Source of the DNA: Aequorivita sublithincola DSM 14238
GTDB taxonomy: Bacteria; Bacteroidota; Bacteroidia; Flavobacteriales; Flavobacteriaceae
Length of the DNA: 64,000 nt
NCBI RefSeq assembly: GCF_000265385.1
Contig: NC_018013.1
Coordinates: forward strand, 1,205,001-1,269,000
Reading direction: 5' to 3'
Each line of letters starts with the position of its first letter. Position 1 is the stretch's first letter. The notes beneath the pieces are model-generated. The model did not search any database and had not been told where the DNA came from. It saw only the letters and a list, made by a program, of their open reading frames with translations. The position numbers and the translations under genes are program-made. Of the stretch, positions 32,726 through 41,589 are shown piece by piece.

Positions 32726-35181
32726 TTCATCAATTGAAGTGTCATCCGTTTAATCCGATCCGCCAATTTTTCCGAAGAAAGTTTTTCACGTAGTCTATCA
32801 GTAATTATCGGGAAACTAAACGGTGTTGCTTTTTCACATTGTTTCCAAACTATTTCTTGGGTTGCAATTCGCTCAAGCGCCATTCGTAAACGACCTTCTT
32901 CCATTTCATGTTCAAAGGTTTCTCTAAAGGCTTGTAAATAAAGTAGATTGTCTGGTTCATAATCTCTAAAAACATCAAAAAGCAATTGCGAGTTACTTTG
33001 CAAATGTTTTGTTTTAATCTGTTTGTTTGGGTAGCCCGTAAAAACCATTCCACTAATTACAGCAATATCCCTAAATTTTCGCCGAGCTAATTCTGTACTG
33101 TTCAAGCTTTTTTGGAGATCATCAAAAAGGTAATCTGTTGTAAGTAAATTATTATCTAAAACTTGCTGAATATCTAAAGGTTGGTCGCTTAACAATTCAA
33201 AACCATAATCATTATAGGCCAATGAAAATGTTATTGGAAGCAACAAGCTAATTCTATATGCCAGCAATCCGCTCATTGCCATATGTACAAATCTACCTTC
33301 AAATGGATAAAATACATTGTGATAACCTTCCCGAGTTTTGAATGTTTCAATTAAAAATTCGTTATTTCCGGGAACGATACTTTCCAATTCTTGTCGGTTA
33401 AAAATATCGCTGAGTGCTTTTAATTCTGGTGTGTTGCGTTTATGCTCGGCTTCGCTTTGTAATTCGTTTCGCAAAATTTCGGACATTTGAGAAGATAAAG
33501 CCATCCTTCCGCCCATAAAACTCACAACGTTTCTTGTGCGTTTTGAGCTTCTTCTTACTTGTGCTTGCATATTGCGAACGCGCACTAATTCCAAAGTTCT
33601 TCCTGCAAAGACGAAAACGTCGCCAGGTTTCATTTTTCCTATAAAAAATTCTTCTATAGTGCCAATAAAACCACCCGTAACATATTTTACTTGTACCATT
33701 GCATCGCTTACAATTGTGCCAATAGAGAGACGATGCATCATTGCAACTTGCTTACTTTCTACTTTAAATCTGCCTTCTTCATCTATAATTACTTTTTTAT
33801 ATTCATCGTAAGCTTGTAAACTTTGGCTACCCATTGTTATAAAATTTAAGCACCATTGCCATTGGTCTTCAGTTATTCCTTGAAAGCAAAAGGTGTTTTT
33901 AACCTCAGGATAAATTTCCTTCGGAAAAAAACCATCGCTTACTGCCAAGCTTACTAAATATTGAATTAAAACATCAAAGCTCAACAAGTATGGAATACGA
34001 TCTTCCATAACCTCAGCTTTTACAGCCTTTTTTAGAGCTGAAGCTTCAATCAATTCCATTGCGTGAGTTGGTAGAAAGTAAATAACGGAAGGTTCGCCGG
34101 GACGGTGATTGCTTCTGCCAGCACGTTGTAAAAATTTGGCAATTCCCTTCGGTCCGCCAATTTGAATAATAGTTTCTACTGGGGCAAAATCTACTCCCAA
34201 ATCTAAACTTGAAGTAGCTACAACGGCTTTTAAACTTTCATTACGGATGGCTTGCTCCACCCAAAGCCTAGTTTCTTTATTAATACTACCGTGATGCATC
34301 GCGATTTCACCGGCAAACTCGGGATATTTCTCTAATATCTTTTGAAACCAAATTTCGCATTGACTTCTAGTATTAGTAAAGATTAAAGTTGTTTTGCTCG
34401 CATTAAGTATTGGAATTATCTGATCCAAAACGTGTAAACCAATATGCCCACGCCACGGAAATGTTTCCATTTTTTTTGGAATTATTGACTTTACAATAAT
34501 TTCCTTCTTGAGATTAGCTTTTAGTAAGACCGCGTTTTCTCTGAAACGTTCATCCATTCCCAATAAAACATCTTGCGCTTGTTCTAGATTACCTATGGTT
34601 GCAGAAATGCCCCAAATCCGTAACTTAGGGGAAACAGTTTTAAGGCGGGAAAGCGCCAATTCCATTTGTACCCCGCGTTTACTACCTAAAAGTTCGTGCC
34701 ATTCATCAACTACAACAGCAGTCAATGTTTTGAAGGTTTTATCATAACCCTTTGAAGTTAATAAAAGCATTAAACTCTCAGGAGTTGTGATTAACAAATC
34801 GGGCATTTGGCGTTTTTGCTTTGCACGTTCACTTTGAGAGGTGTCTCCGGTTCTTATTCCGACTGTTAATCCAGTTCCTAAATCATCTGCAAACCGTTGT
34901 GCTGATTGTTGAATTTCTACTGAAAGTGCGCGTAATGGCGTTATCCAAATAGCCTTGATTCCTTTAGTATGTTTAGTTTTATAGTTGGGATTCTCTTTTA
35001 AATATTGAAGCACGATTGGAACCCACAATGCGTACGTTTTCCCACTTCCCGTTGGCGCGTTTAGCAGGCCGTGTTTGCCTTTTAGAAAGGCTTTCCACGT
35101 TTTTTGTTGAAAGGGAAAGGGTTTCCAATCTTTTGAATGAAACCAATCTTCGGCAATTGAAATAAGTTCGGATTGTTTCAT
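32722..35181 (-). CDS. Ligase-associated Lhr-like DEXH helicase
   Basis: This 819-residue superfamily 2 helicase has Walker A NAPTGSGKTYALW, box II VVVDEWHELLGSKRG, TSSLDLGVDF and QRAGRSNHRPG, followed by an Lhr-type winged-helix and DEAD/DEAH-associated C-terminal region (VKYVTGGFIGTIEEFF, GGRMALSSQMS). This fits the ligase-associated DNA damage response helicase family. It overlaps the ligase gene upstream and the phosphoesterase gene downstream by 4 nt each. Lhr proteins move 3'-5' on single-stranded DNA; direction here is inferred. Confidence 0.92.
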   Translation of the reverse strand: MKQSELISIAEDWFHSKDWKPFPFQQKTWKAFLKGKHGLLNAPTGSGKTYALWVPIVLQYLKENPNYKTKHTKGIKAIWITPLRALSVEIQQSAQRFADDLGTGLTVGIRTGDTSQSERAKQKRQMPDLLITTPESLMLLLTSKGYDKTFKTLTAVVVDEWHELLGSKRGVQMELALSRLKTVSPKLRIWGISATIGNLEQAQDVLLGMDERFRENAVLLKANLKKEIIVKSIIPKKMETFPWRGHIGLHVLDQIIPILNASKTTLIFTNTRSQCEIWFQKILEKYPEFAGEIAMHHGSINKETRLWVEQAIRNESLKAVVATSSLDLGVDFAPVETIIQIGGPKGIAKFLQRAGRSNHRPGEPSVIYFLPTHAMELIEASALKKAVKAEVMEDRIPYLLSFDVLIQYLVSLAVSDGFFPKEIYPEVKNTFCFQGITEDQWQWCLNFITMGSQSLQAYDEYKKVIIDEEGRFKVESKQVAMMHRLSIGTIVSDAMVQVKYVTGGFIGTIEEFFIGKMKPGDVFVFAGRTLELVRVRNMQAQVRRSSKRTRNVVSFMGGRMALSSQMSEILRNELQSEAEHKRNTPELKALSDIFNRQELESIVPGNNEFLIETFKTREGYHNVFYPFEGRFVHMAMSGLLAYRISLLLPITFSLAYNDYGFELLSDQPLDIQQVLDNNLLTTDYLFDDLQKSLNSTELARRKFRDIAVISGMVFTGYPNKQIKTKHLQSNSQLLFDVFRDYEPDNLLYLQAFRETFEHEMEEGRLRMALERIATQEIVWKQCEKATPFSFPIITDRLREKLSSEKLADRIKRMTLQLMK

Positions 35182-36770
35182 TTTGGAATTAGTGCTTTAA
35201 GATCATCTAATGTATTCGCCTCGGCAATTGGTTTATCTTTTCGCCATCTCAAAATCCTTGGAAAACGGGTTGCAATACCACTTTTATGGCGACTGCTTTC
35301 TGCAATACCTTCAAAAGCGATTTCAAAAACATGATGCGGAGTAACACTTCGCACTGGGCCAAAACGCTCCAAAGTATTTCTTTTAATCCATGCGTCTACT
35401 TGTCTAAACTCTGCATCAGTTAATCCTGAATAAGCCTTGGCGAAAGTCACCAATTCACCATCATTCCAAAGACCGAATGTATAATCTGTATAAAGATTTG
35501 CCCTTCTTCCATGGCCCCGCATGGCATAGGTTAAAACCGCATCAATTGTGAACGGATCTATTTTCCATTTCCACCAATCGCCTTTTTTTCGGCCAACTAA
35601 ATAAGGCGAGTCTTTGCGTTTCAACATTAAACCTTCACTACGTTTTTCTCTAGAAAGCTTCCGTTCTTCTGCAGCTTCTTCCCAAGTTTCAAAATTCATT
35701 GTTTCGCTTAAATAGATTCCGACTTCTTCAGAATTAATTTTTTGAATTAACTCATCCAAAATCTTTCTTCTTTCTGAAAAAGGTTTTTGGCGAATATCCT
35801 CGCCTTGCCATTCCAACAAATCATACGCGTTCAAAATTACTGGCGTTTTCTTTAAAAGTGCTTTTGAAATATTTTTTCTACCAATTCTAGTTTGAAGCGC
35901 ATTGAAATTGCCAATTTCACCAGCACCAAAAGGCAGAATTTCACCATCAATCACAGTTCCGTTTGGGATTGCAGAAAGAAACCGTTGAAACTCGGGGTAT
36001 TTATCTGTCACTAATTCCTCACCTCGCGACCACACAAAAACTTCGTCATTTCGAATTATTACCTGGCTGCGAATTCCGTCCCATTTATGTTCAAAACTCC
36101 AATCTGAAATGGCTCCTAAATCTTTTTGAAAATCAGCTTCAACGGCATACGCCAAGTAAAATGGATAGGGTTTGCTGAGGTAATCTTCAGGATTTTCTTC
36201 TAAAATTAATTTCTGAAAAGTAGTTTTTTCTGGAGTCCAATCGCCCATTAATTTATATGCGAGTATATCTTCATCAATTGCTGTAGCTTTTGAAAGTGCC
36301 CGTGTCATCAGTTTTTGACTCACTCCAATTCTAAAACTTCCTGTAAGGATTTTATTGAAAACAAACCGCTCAAAATAATTTAACGCTAACCAATTGTAGT
36401 GTAAATATTTCTTTTTTTCTTCTTCGGGAAGTGTTCGTAATGCAATAATTTCTGAAACAAATGTAGAAAGGGATTTCTCGGAATGCTCTTCAGAAGTTGG
36501 CAAAATTAAAGCAATCGTTTCTGCCAAATCGCCTACTATGTGATAACTCTCCTCAAAAAGCCAAAGCGGAATACCGCTAATCTCTGTAGCCCAAAGTCGC
36601 AGTAACGTTGTGTTTACAGGGCGTTTTGGTCTTCTGTGTGAAAGAATAGCAATCGTCCAAAGTTTATCGTCATCATTCGCATTTTGAAAATACGCAGTTA
36701 GTGCCGCTACCTTTTCATTGGTTTTGTTGGTGCTATCTAGCTTTTTTATAAGTTGGGCGAAATCTTTCAT
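35178..36770 (-). CDS. ATP-dependent DNA ligase (ligase-associated cassette type)
   Basis: This 530-residue ligase has the nucleotidyltransferase motif I EHKWDGIRSQ with Lys229 as the adenylated residue, motif III-IV region DGEILPFG and SEGLMLKRKDSPY, motif V WKWKIDPFTIDAVLTYA, and an OB-fold with SGLTDAEFRQVDAWI. An N-terminal helical DNA-binding domain of about 200 residues precedes them. It resembles archaeal/eukaryal ligase I rather than NAD-dependent LigA. Overlaps of 4 nt on both sides place it in the middle of the cassette. It most likely seals breaks in a repair pathway rather than in replication. Confidence 0.94.
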   Translation of the reverse strand: MKDFAQLIKKLDSTNKTNEKVAALTAYFQNANDDDKLWTIAILSHRRPKRPVNTTLLRLWATEISGIPLWLFEESYHIVGDLAETIALILPTSEEHSEKSLSTFVSEIIALRTLPEEEKKKYLHYNWLALNYFERFVFNKILTGSFRIGVSQKLMTRALSKATAIDEDILAYKLMGDWTPEKTTFQKLILEENPEDYLSKPYPFYLAYAVEADFQKDLGAISDWSFEHKWDGIRSQVIIRNDEVFVWSRGEELVTDKYPEFQRFLSAIPNGTVIDGEILPFGAGEIGNFNALQTRIGRKNISKALLKKTPVILNAYDLLEWQGEDIRQKPFSERRKILDELIQKINSEEVGIYLSETMNFETWEEAAEERKLSREKRSEGLMLKRKDSPYLVGRKKGDWWKWKIDPFTIDAVLTYAMRGHGRRANLYTDYTFGLWNDGELVTFAKAYSGLTDAEFRQVDAWIKRNTLERFGPVRSVTPHHVFEIAFEGIAESSRHKSGIATRFPRILRWRKDKPIAEANTLDDLKALIPK

Positions 36771-37792
36771 GCGTTTTCTTCTTCTGCCTTTTTAGCTGTT
36801 TCACTACCTTCTTCTTCGTATTGTGTTTTTTCGGTTCGAGCATCAAGTCCCATTTCCTCTCTTAAAAAGCGTGAAAAAATTTCGGTATAACCGTGTGTTG
36901 CAATTACTTTTTCAGCGCCTGTTGCTTTTACGGTTTCTAACAAACCATCCCAATCTGCGTGGTCGCTTAGTACAAAACCGCGATCAACAGCTCGGCGTCT
37001 TCTTGCGCCTCTAAACGTCATCCAACCGCTTGCGCTTGCTGTAACATACGGCACCATTTTCCGAATCCAAGTTCCGCCATGTGCACTTGGTGGAGCTAAA
37101 ACTATATTGCCTAAAAGTTCTTCTTTTTTTGTGTCTCGTGAAATTCGTATTGTTTCATGAAAATCATAGTTTTCACGTAAAACGGCAGTCATGTTTTCAA
37201 TAGCACCGTGAGTGTAGATTTTACCGATGCTTGGATCAAGATGTTTTAGCAATCGTTGCGCTTTACCCAACGAATATCCAAAAAGCACAGATGTTTTATT
37301 TTCAGCTCTATTGGCAGCCCACCAATTATTAATATCGGTAAAAACTTCAGCTTGAGGAGTCCATTTAAAAGCGGGCAGTCCGAAAGTACATTCAGTAATA
37401 AAAGTATTGCATTTTACAAGTTCAAAAGATTCAGCGATACCATCATTTTCAGTTTTAAAATCGCCTGTAAAAACCCAAACTTCACCTTTATATTCAACTC
37501 GCACTTGCGATGAAGCGATTATATGACCCGCAGGATGAAGCGAAAATTTGACTCCATTTATCGTAAAAGTTTCATTCCACTTTTTGCCAGAAACTTCAAT
37601 TTCACCCAAACGATGTTTAATAATTGGCACATTATTTTCGTGCGTAATATATTGCTTGTGCCCCCAACGACTGTGGTCTGCGTGGCCGTGAGTTATAATG
37701 CATTTATCTACGGGACGCCAAGCATCTATATAAACATCAGCTTGTTCACAATATATTCCCTTATCATTAAAGACTAATAACGGCTGATTCAT
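36767..37792 (-). CDS. Ligase-associated metallo-beta-lactamase-fold exonuclease
   Basis: This 341-residue protein has the MBL metal motif ITHGHADHSRWGHKQY, HPAGHIIASSQVRVEYKGE, VFTGDF and a C-terminal VLSDHADWDGL and ATHGYTE, the beta-CASP/SNM1-like arrangement. It belongs to the ligase-associated DNA damage response exonuclease family. It is the first gene of the four-gene cassette and overlaps the ligase by 4 nt. The C-terminal tail is Glu/Lys-rich. Confidence 0.92.
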   Translation of the reverse strand: MNQPLLVFNDKGIYCEQADVYIDAWRPVDKCIITHGHADHSRWGHKQYITHENNVPIIKHRLGEIEVSGKKWNETFTINGVKFSLHPAGHIIASSQVRVEYKGEVWVFTGDFKTENDGIAESFELVKCNTFITECTFGLPAFKWTPQAEVFTDINNWWAANRAENKTSVLFGYSLGKAQRLLKHLDPSIGKIYTHGAIENMTAVLRENYDFHETIRISRDTKKEELLGNIVLAPPSAHGGTWIRKMVPYVTASASGWMTFRGARRRRAVDRGFVLSDHADWDGLLETVKATGAEKVIATHGYTEIFSRFLREEMGLDARTEKTQYEEEGSETAKKAEEENA

Positions 37793-37954
37793 TTGTTTTC
37801 TTTCTATAGCAGCTTAAAAATAATGAAAGGTAAGAAGGGTTGCTTCGCTATTAAGAAAATTTTATGTTGAATAATTTTTAAAAGAAGCTAAACAAAAAAC
37901 AAATAGATTATTATACATTGCTTTTAATTTTATAGAAGTATCTAAAAAGAATGC

Positions 37955-37983
37955 TTTACCATGATTGCAATTTTTTATATTTG
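37955..37983 (+). promoter_or_regulatory. Putative promoter for the TerB-like gene
   Basis: TATATTTG (37976-37983) matches TAnnTTTG; TTTA at 37955-37958 lies 17 nt upstream. The gene's ATG follows 20 nt later. Confidence 0.5.
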
Positions 37984-38003
37984 CAGTAAATAAAAACCAA
38001 ATT

Positions 38004-38429
38004 ATGTCATTTACAGATCTTTTTGAAAGTGGAGAACACTCCCGAAATATAGGACACTTTGCGTCTATAGCAAACATTGCTTCAGTTAAAGGTGTGATTA
38101 ATCCAGAAGAGGAAAAAATGCTAAAGCGTTTTGCCAGAAAATTAGATATTGAAGAAACTGAATACGCTGAAATTCTGAAAAATCCAGGAAAATATCCCAT
38201 CAATCCTCCCAATGATGCTGAAAGACGTTTGGAACGAATTCACGATCTATTCGAAATGGTTTTTGCAGATCACGAAATTGACGATCACGAACGTTTCTTA
38301 ATTGAAAAATACGCTATTGGTCTTGGTTACGATGCTACTACAGCACAACATTTAATTAAAAGATCAATTGAAATTTACAGTGGTGGACTTGACCTTGAAG
38401 ACTATAGGTATCTTTTGAATAAAAAATAA
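38004..38429 (+). CDS. TerB-like domain protein
   Basis: The start MSFTDLFESGEHSRNIGHF (38004) gives 141 residues of helical, acidic protein. IANIASVKGVINPEEEKMLKRFARKLDI and IHDLFEMVFADHEIDDHERFLIEKYAIGLG are two copies of the TerB-type helical pair with conserved acidic residues (D-x-I-D-D-x-E) that may bind metal. TerB modules are linked to tellurite resistance and membrane stress; here no other ter gene is near, so it is a stand-alone member of unknown role. Confidence 0.8.
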   Translation: MSFTDLFESGEHSRNIGHFASIANIASVKGVINPEEEKMLKRFARKLDIEETEYAEILKNPGKYPINPPNDAERRLERIHDLFEMVFADHEIDDHERFLIEKYAIGLGYDATTAQHLIKRSIEIYSGGLDLEDYRYLLNKK

Positions 38430-38430
38430 A

Positions 38431-38457
38431 AGCCCCTAGCCCCCGAGGGGAGAATTT
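38431..38457. repeat. CCCCTAGCCCCC-type palindrome, forward copy
   Basis: AGCCCCTAGCCCCCGAGGGG followed by AGAATTT sits right after the TerB-like stop codon. An inverted relative lies at 38518-38544. Confidence 0.75.
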
Positions 38458-38476
38458 CCACGATTATGAAAAGTAA

Positions 38477-38500
38477 AAAAAGCTCCTGATGGAGCTTTTT
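38477..38500. terminator. Bidirectional terminator between the TerB-like gene and fbp
   Basis: AAAAAGCTCC-TGAT-GGAGCTTTTT is a perfect 10-bp hairpin with T-runs on both strands between two convergent genes. Confidence 0.88.
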
Positions 38501-38517
38501 TATTGGATTTGAGTAAG

Positions 38518-38544
38518 AATTCCCCCTTTTGGGGGTTAGCGGGC
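38518..38544. repeat. CCCCTAGCCCCC-type palindrome, inverted copy overlapping the fbp stop
   Basis: Read on the minus strand it is CCCGCTAACCCCCAAAAGGG followed by GGAATT. The TAA in it is the fbp stop codon. Confidence 0.75.
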
Positions 38545-39546
38545 TGCCTGTTTCATAAACTCCTCTGCTTTTTCAACCATTTTAGTACTTCCAGAGAAAA
38601 AAGGAACGCGCTGGTGTAGCGTTGTTGGCTGGATTTCCAGAATTCTTTTAAAACCATTACTAGCCTTTCCTCCAGCTTGTTCAGCAATCATTGCCATTGG
38701 GTTGCATTCGTATAATAGACGAAGTTTACCTTCTGGGTTTTTTGAAGTATTGGGATAGATATAAATTCCACCTTTTATCATATTTCGGTGAAAATCTGAA
38801 ACCAAAGAACCTATATATCGAGAGGTGTATGGACGGTCATCTTCTTCCTGTTGGCAATATTTTATATAATCTTTTACGCCTTGCGGAAAGTGAATATAAT
38901 TACCTTCGTTTACAGAATATATGTGTCCGTCTTCAGGAAATTTCATATTTGGGTGCGAAAGATAATAGGTTCCAATAGCTGGATTTAACGTGAAACCGTT
39001 AACGCCGTGACCGGTTGTATAAACAATCATGGTTGATGTACCGTAAACAATATATCCAGCAGCTACCTGATTAACTCCCGGTTGAAGAAAATCGTCAATA
39101 GTAACGGGAGTTCCCGAAGGAGTAATTCTCCTGAAAATAGAAAAAATAGTTCCAACGGAAACATTTACGTCTATATTTGAAGAACCATCAAGCGGATCCA
39201 TCAAAACGACGTATTTGTTATCGTTCTTTTGGTTTCGGCCTTTAATTGTTATGAAATCGTCTTCTTCCTCGCTTGCAATTCCGCAGACAATTTCGCGGTT
39301 GGTAAGCGTGTTTATAAAAACTTCATTCGCAAAAACATCCAACTTTTGTTGGTCTTCGCCTTGCACGTTCATATCTCCGGCAGCGCCTAAAATATCTACC
39401 AATCCAGCTTTATTCACTTTGTGGTTAACCACTTTTGCTGCCAAACGGATGGAATTTATGAGTCGTGAAAGCTCTCCAGAAGAATACTTAAATTCTTCTT
39501 GATTTTCAATTATAAATTCGCCGAGAGATTGATTTATTTTAGCCAT
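38536..39546 (-). CDS. fbp: Class I fructose-1,6-bisphosphatase
   Basis: This 336-residue enzyme performs the committed step of gluconeogenesis. Diagnostic motifs are [33 protein letters not shown] with the metal-binding aspartates, and the C-terminal [22 protein letters not shown]. Length and motif order match class I. The gene stands alone and is flanked by repeats: one overlaps its stop codon and a 20-bp perfect palindrome lies 80 nt before its start. Confidence 0.96.
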   Translation of the reverse strand: MAKINQSLGEFIIENQEEFKYSSGELSRLINSIRLAAKVVNHKVNKAGLVDILGAAGDMNVQGEDQQKLDVFANEVFINTLTNREIVCGIASEEEDDFITIKGRNQKNDNKYVVLMDPLDGSSNIDVNVSVGTIFSIFRRITPSGTPVTIDDFLQPGVNQVAAGYIVYGTSTMIVYTTGHGVNGFTLNPAIGTYYLSHPNMKFPEDGHIYSVNEGNYIHFPQGVKDYIKYCQQEEDDRPYTSRYIGSLVSDFHRNMIKGGIYIYPNTSKNPEGKLRLLYECNPMAMIAEQAGGKASNGFKRILEIQPTTLHQRVPFFSGSTKMVEKAEEFMKQAAR

Positions 39547-39625
39547 TGGATTGAAGGGATTCCTTAATTTGACGCAAATATCGGGATTTTTAAGAAATTG
39601 AACCGATATTTGTGGAAGGAAAACG

Positions 39626-39645
39626 ATCCCGATAGCTATCGGGAT
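39626..39645. repeat. Perfect 20-bp palindrome ATCCCGATAGCTATCGGGAT
   Basis: Two 10-bp arms with no spacer in the space between divergent fbp and the acetyltransferase gene. A part copy, ATCGGGATTTTT, is near 39580. Confidence 0.85.
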
Positions 39646-39670
39646 GAAATCGAAAACTAAATGGAAGTTT

Positions 39671-39697
39671 CCTGCAAGGTTTTCAAAACCTTGTAGG
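39671..39697. repeat. AGGTTTT/AAAACCT family palindrome
   Basis: CCTGCAAGGTTTT and AAAACCTTGTAGG are 13-bp arms with one mismatch and a one-base centre, 33 nt before the acetyltransferase start. Confidence 0.85.
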
Positions 39698-39730
39698 TAT
39701 TGTAATTATTGAATCAGAAATTGAATAAAA

Positions 39731-40210
39731 ATGAAAGTACGAGAAGCAGTAAAAACCGATATGCCGCAAGTTTTGGAACTCATAAAAGAACTTGCCATTT
39801 TTGAGAAGGAACCAGACGTTGTTGATGTGACCGTTCTAGATTTAGAACGTGAAGGTTTTAGTGACAATCCATTATTTACCTGTTTCGTAGCACAATTGGA
39901 CGAAGAAATTGTAGGTGCAGCTTTAATTTATTATCGTTTTTCAACTTGGAAAGGACGCACGCTTCATCTGGAAGATTTAATTGTGAAGGAAGCTCACCGT
40001 GGGAAAGGCTTAGGTGAAGCGCTTTACAAAGAAGTAATGAAATTCGCATACGATCAAGGTCTTAAACGAGTAGCTTGGGATGTTTTAGACTGGAATACAG
40101 GCGCCATTCGCTTTTACGAGCGCAGTGGCGCGAATGTTTTAAAAACGTGGCGTGTTGTTCATATGGACGAAAAAGGACTTAAAAATTATATAGAAAAATT
40201 AAACGAATAA
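39731..40210 (+). CDS. GNAT family N-acetyltransferase (spermidine/thialysine acetyltransferase-like)
   Basis: This 159-residue protein has GNAT features: VREAVKTDMPQVLELIKELA at the N-terminus, LEDLIVKEAHRGKGLGEALY with the acetyl-CoA loop R-G-K-G-L-G, and WDVLDWNTGAIRFYERSGA. The pattern resembles the SSAT2/thialysine acetyltransferase group, so a diamine or amino acid amine is a likely acceptor; this is inference. It precedes the aspartate kinase gene by 69 nt, with a 15-bp inverted repeat between. Confidence 0.88.
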   Translation: MKVREAVKTDMPQVLELIKELAIFEKEPDVVDVTVLDLEREGFSDNPLFTCFVAQLDEEIVGAALIYYRFSTWKGRTLHLEDLIVKEAHRGKGLGEALYKEVMKFAYDQGLKRVAWDVLDWNTGAIRFYERSGANVLKTWRVVHMDEKGLKNYIEKLNE

Positions 40211-40218
40211 ATTGCTGA

Positions 40219-40262
40219 CACGAATTCACGAATGATTGTGGAAAATTATTCGTGAATTCGTG
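40219..40262. repeat. 15-bp inverted repeat between acetyltransferase and aspartate kinase
   Basis: CACGAATTCACGAAT and ATTCGTGAATTCGTG are perfect arms with a 14-nt loop. No T-run follows, so it is more a repeat element or RNA stabiliser than a terminator. Confidence 0.8.
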
Positions 40263-40279
40263 GGTATTTTACATCAATT

Positions 40280-41539
40280 ATGAAAATATTCAAATTCGGA
40301 GGAGCCTCCATTAAAGATGCGGCTGGCGTAAAAAATGTTGCGGAAGTACTGAAAATTACTGATGAGAAGAACTTAGTAATTGTAGTATCAGCAATGGGAA
40401 AAACTACCAATTTACTTGAAAAAGTAATTGCCGAATACTTGAATGAAGACAAGCCAAAATGTAAAGAATACGTTTCAGAATTTAATGATTACCATTTAGA
40501 AATCTTGAACGGTCTTTTTGAAAATTCGAACCATCCCGTTTTTCAGGATGTTTCAAAATTATTTCGAAAAATGGCTTCCTTTTTAGAAGTAAACAAATCT
40601 AAAAACCACGCTTTCGTTTATGACCAAGTGGTAAGTTTTGGCGAGATGGTTTCCAGCACAATAGTTTCGGCTTATTTTTCAGAAATTGGAATGAAAAACG
40701 AACTTCTCGATGTTAGAAAGTGTATAAAAACAGACGCTAATCATCGTGACGCAACAGTTGATTGGGAAACCACGCAAAAGAAAATTCAGAAAAAAGTTAA
40801 CATTTCTGGCATTACGGTAACCCAAGGATTTCTAGGTTCCGAAACCACAAATAATTTTACAACCACACTTGGCCGTGAAGGAAGTGATTATACCGCCGCA
40901 ATATTCGCTTATTGTTTGAATGCCGAAAATGTGACTATTTGGAAAGATGTTCCCGGAGTTTTAAATGCAGATCCGAGGTATTTTACGCAGACTATGTTGC
41001 TAAATCACATAAGCTATCGTGAGGCGATTGAGCTTGCTTTTTACGGTGCATCGGTTATTCACCCAAAAACGCTTCAACCTCTGCAACGAAAGGAAATTCC
41101 ACTTTTTGTAAAATCATTCTTAAATCCAACAGGTCCTGGAACCTGCGTTGGTAAAGGCGTAACACTGGACCCACAAACTTCGTGTTTTATTCTGAAAAAG
41201 GATTTGGTTTTAATTTCACTTTCTTCTTTAGACTTTTCATTTATGATGGAAGACAACATTGGCGATGTTTTTAAATGGCTTCATAAGCACAAAATGAAAG
41301 TTGAACTGATTCAGAATTCTGCCATTAGCTTTTCTGTTTGTGTGAATGATAAATTTAACAATCTAGAGGCATTGCTAGCAAAGCTTCGTGAAAAATTCAG
41401 TGTAAAATGGAACGAAAACGTTACGCTTTACACTATCCGACATTTTAATACTGCTGAAGTCAAGGCACTTGCCGAAAATAAAAACGTGCTTTTAAAACAA
41501 GAAAGCAAAGAGACGGTACAGTTGGTAATAAAGGAATAG
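40280..41539 (+). CDS. Aspartate kinase (monofunctional)
   Basis: This 419-residue enzyme phosphorylates aspartate, the first step towards lysine, threonine and methionine. It begins MKIFKFGGASIKDAAGVKNV with the kinase lysine and has VVSAMGKTTNLL, QGFLGSETTNNFTTTLGREGSDYTAA, WKDVPGVLNADPR and IELAFYGASVIHPKTLQPL. The last 120 or so residues form ACT-type regulatory sequence, so feedback control is likely. There is no homoserine dehydrogenase domain. No other amino acid gene is beside it. Confidence 0.93.
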   Translation: MKIFKFGGASIKDAAGVKNVAEVLKITDEKNLVIVVSAMGKTTNLLEKVIAEYLNEDKPKCKEYVSEFNDYHLEILNGLFENSNHPVFQDVSKLFRKMASFLEVNKSKNHAFVYDQVVSFGEMVSSTIVSAYFSEIGMKNELLDVRKCIKTDANHRDATVDWETTQKKIQKKVNISGITVTQGFLGSETTNNFTTTLGREGSDYTAAIFAYCLNAENVTIWKDVPGVLNADPRYFTQTMLLNHISYREAIELAFYGASVIHPKTLQPLQRKEIPLFVKSFLNPTGPGTCVGKGVTLDPQTSCFILKKDLVLISLSSLDFSFMMEDNIGDVFKWLHKHKMKVELIQNSAISFSVCVNDKFNNLEALLAKLREKFSVKWNENVTLYTIRHFNTAEVKALAENKNVLLKQESKETVQLVIKE

Positions 41540-41555
41540 TATCAATCGGTTTAGT

Positions 41556-41563
41556 TATATTTG
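41556..41563 (+). promoter_or_regulatory. Putative -7 element (TAnnTTTG) for the acyltransferase gene
   Basis: TATATTTG lies 26 nt before the ATG at 41590, in the short gap after the aspartate kinase gene. No clean -33 TTTG was found. Confidence 0.45.
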
Positions 41564-41589
41564 TAAGACACAAACAACCAAAACATTTC

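Noticed and set aside
32084-37792. Ligase/helicase/nuclease cassette as an anti-phage defence island
   Set aside because: All four match named ligase-associated DNA damage families, no mobile genes flank them, and composition is like the neighbours; repair is the simpler explanation.
38004-38429. TerB-like gene as part of a tellurite resistance/phage defence operon
   Set aside because: No terC, terD, terE or other ter gene is nearby; it stands alone between unrelated genes.
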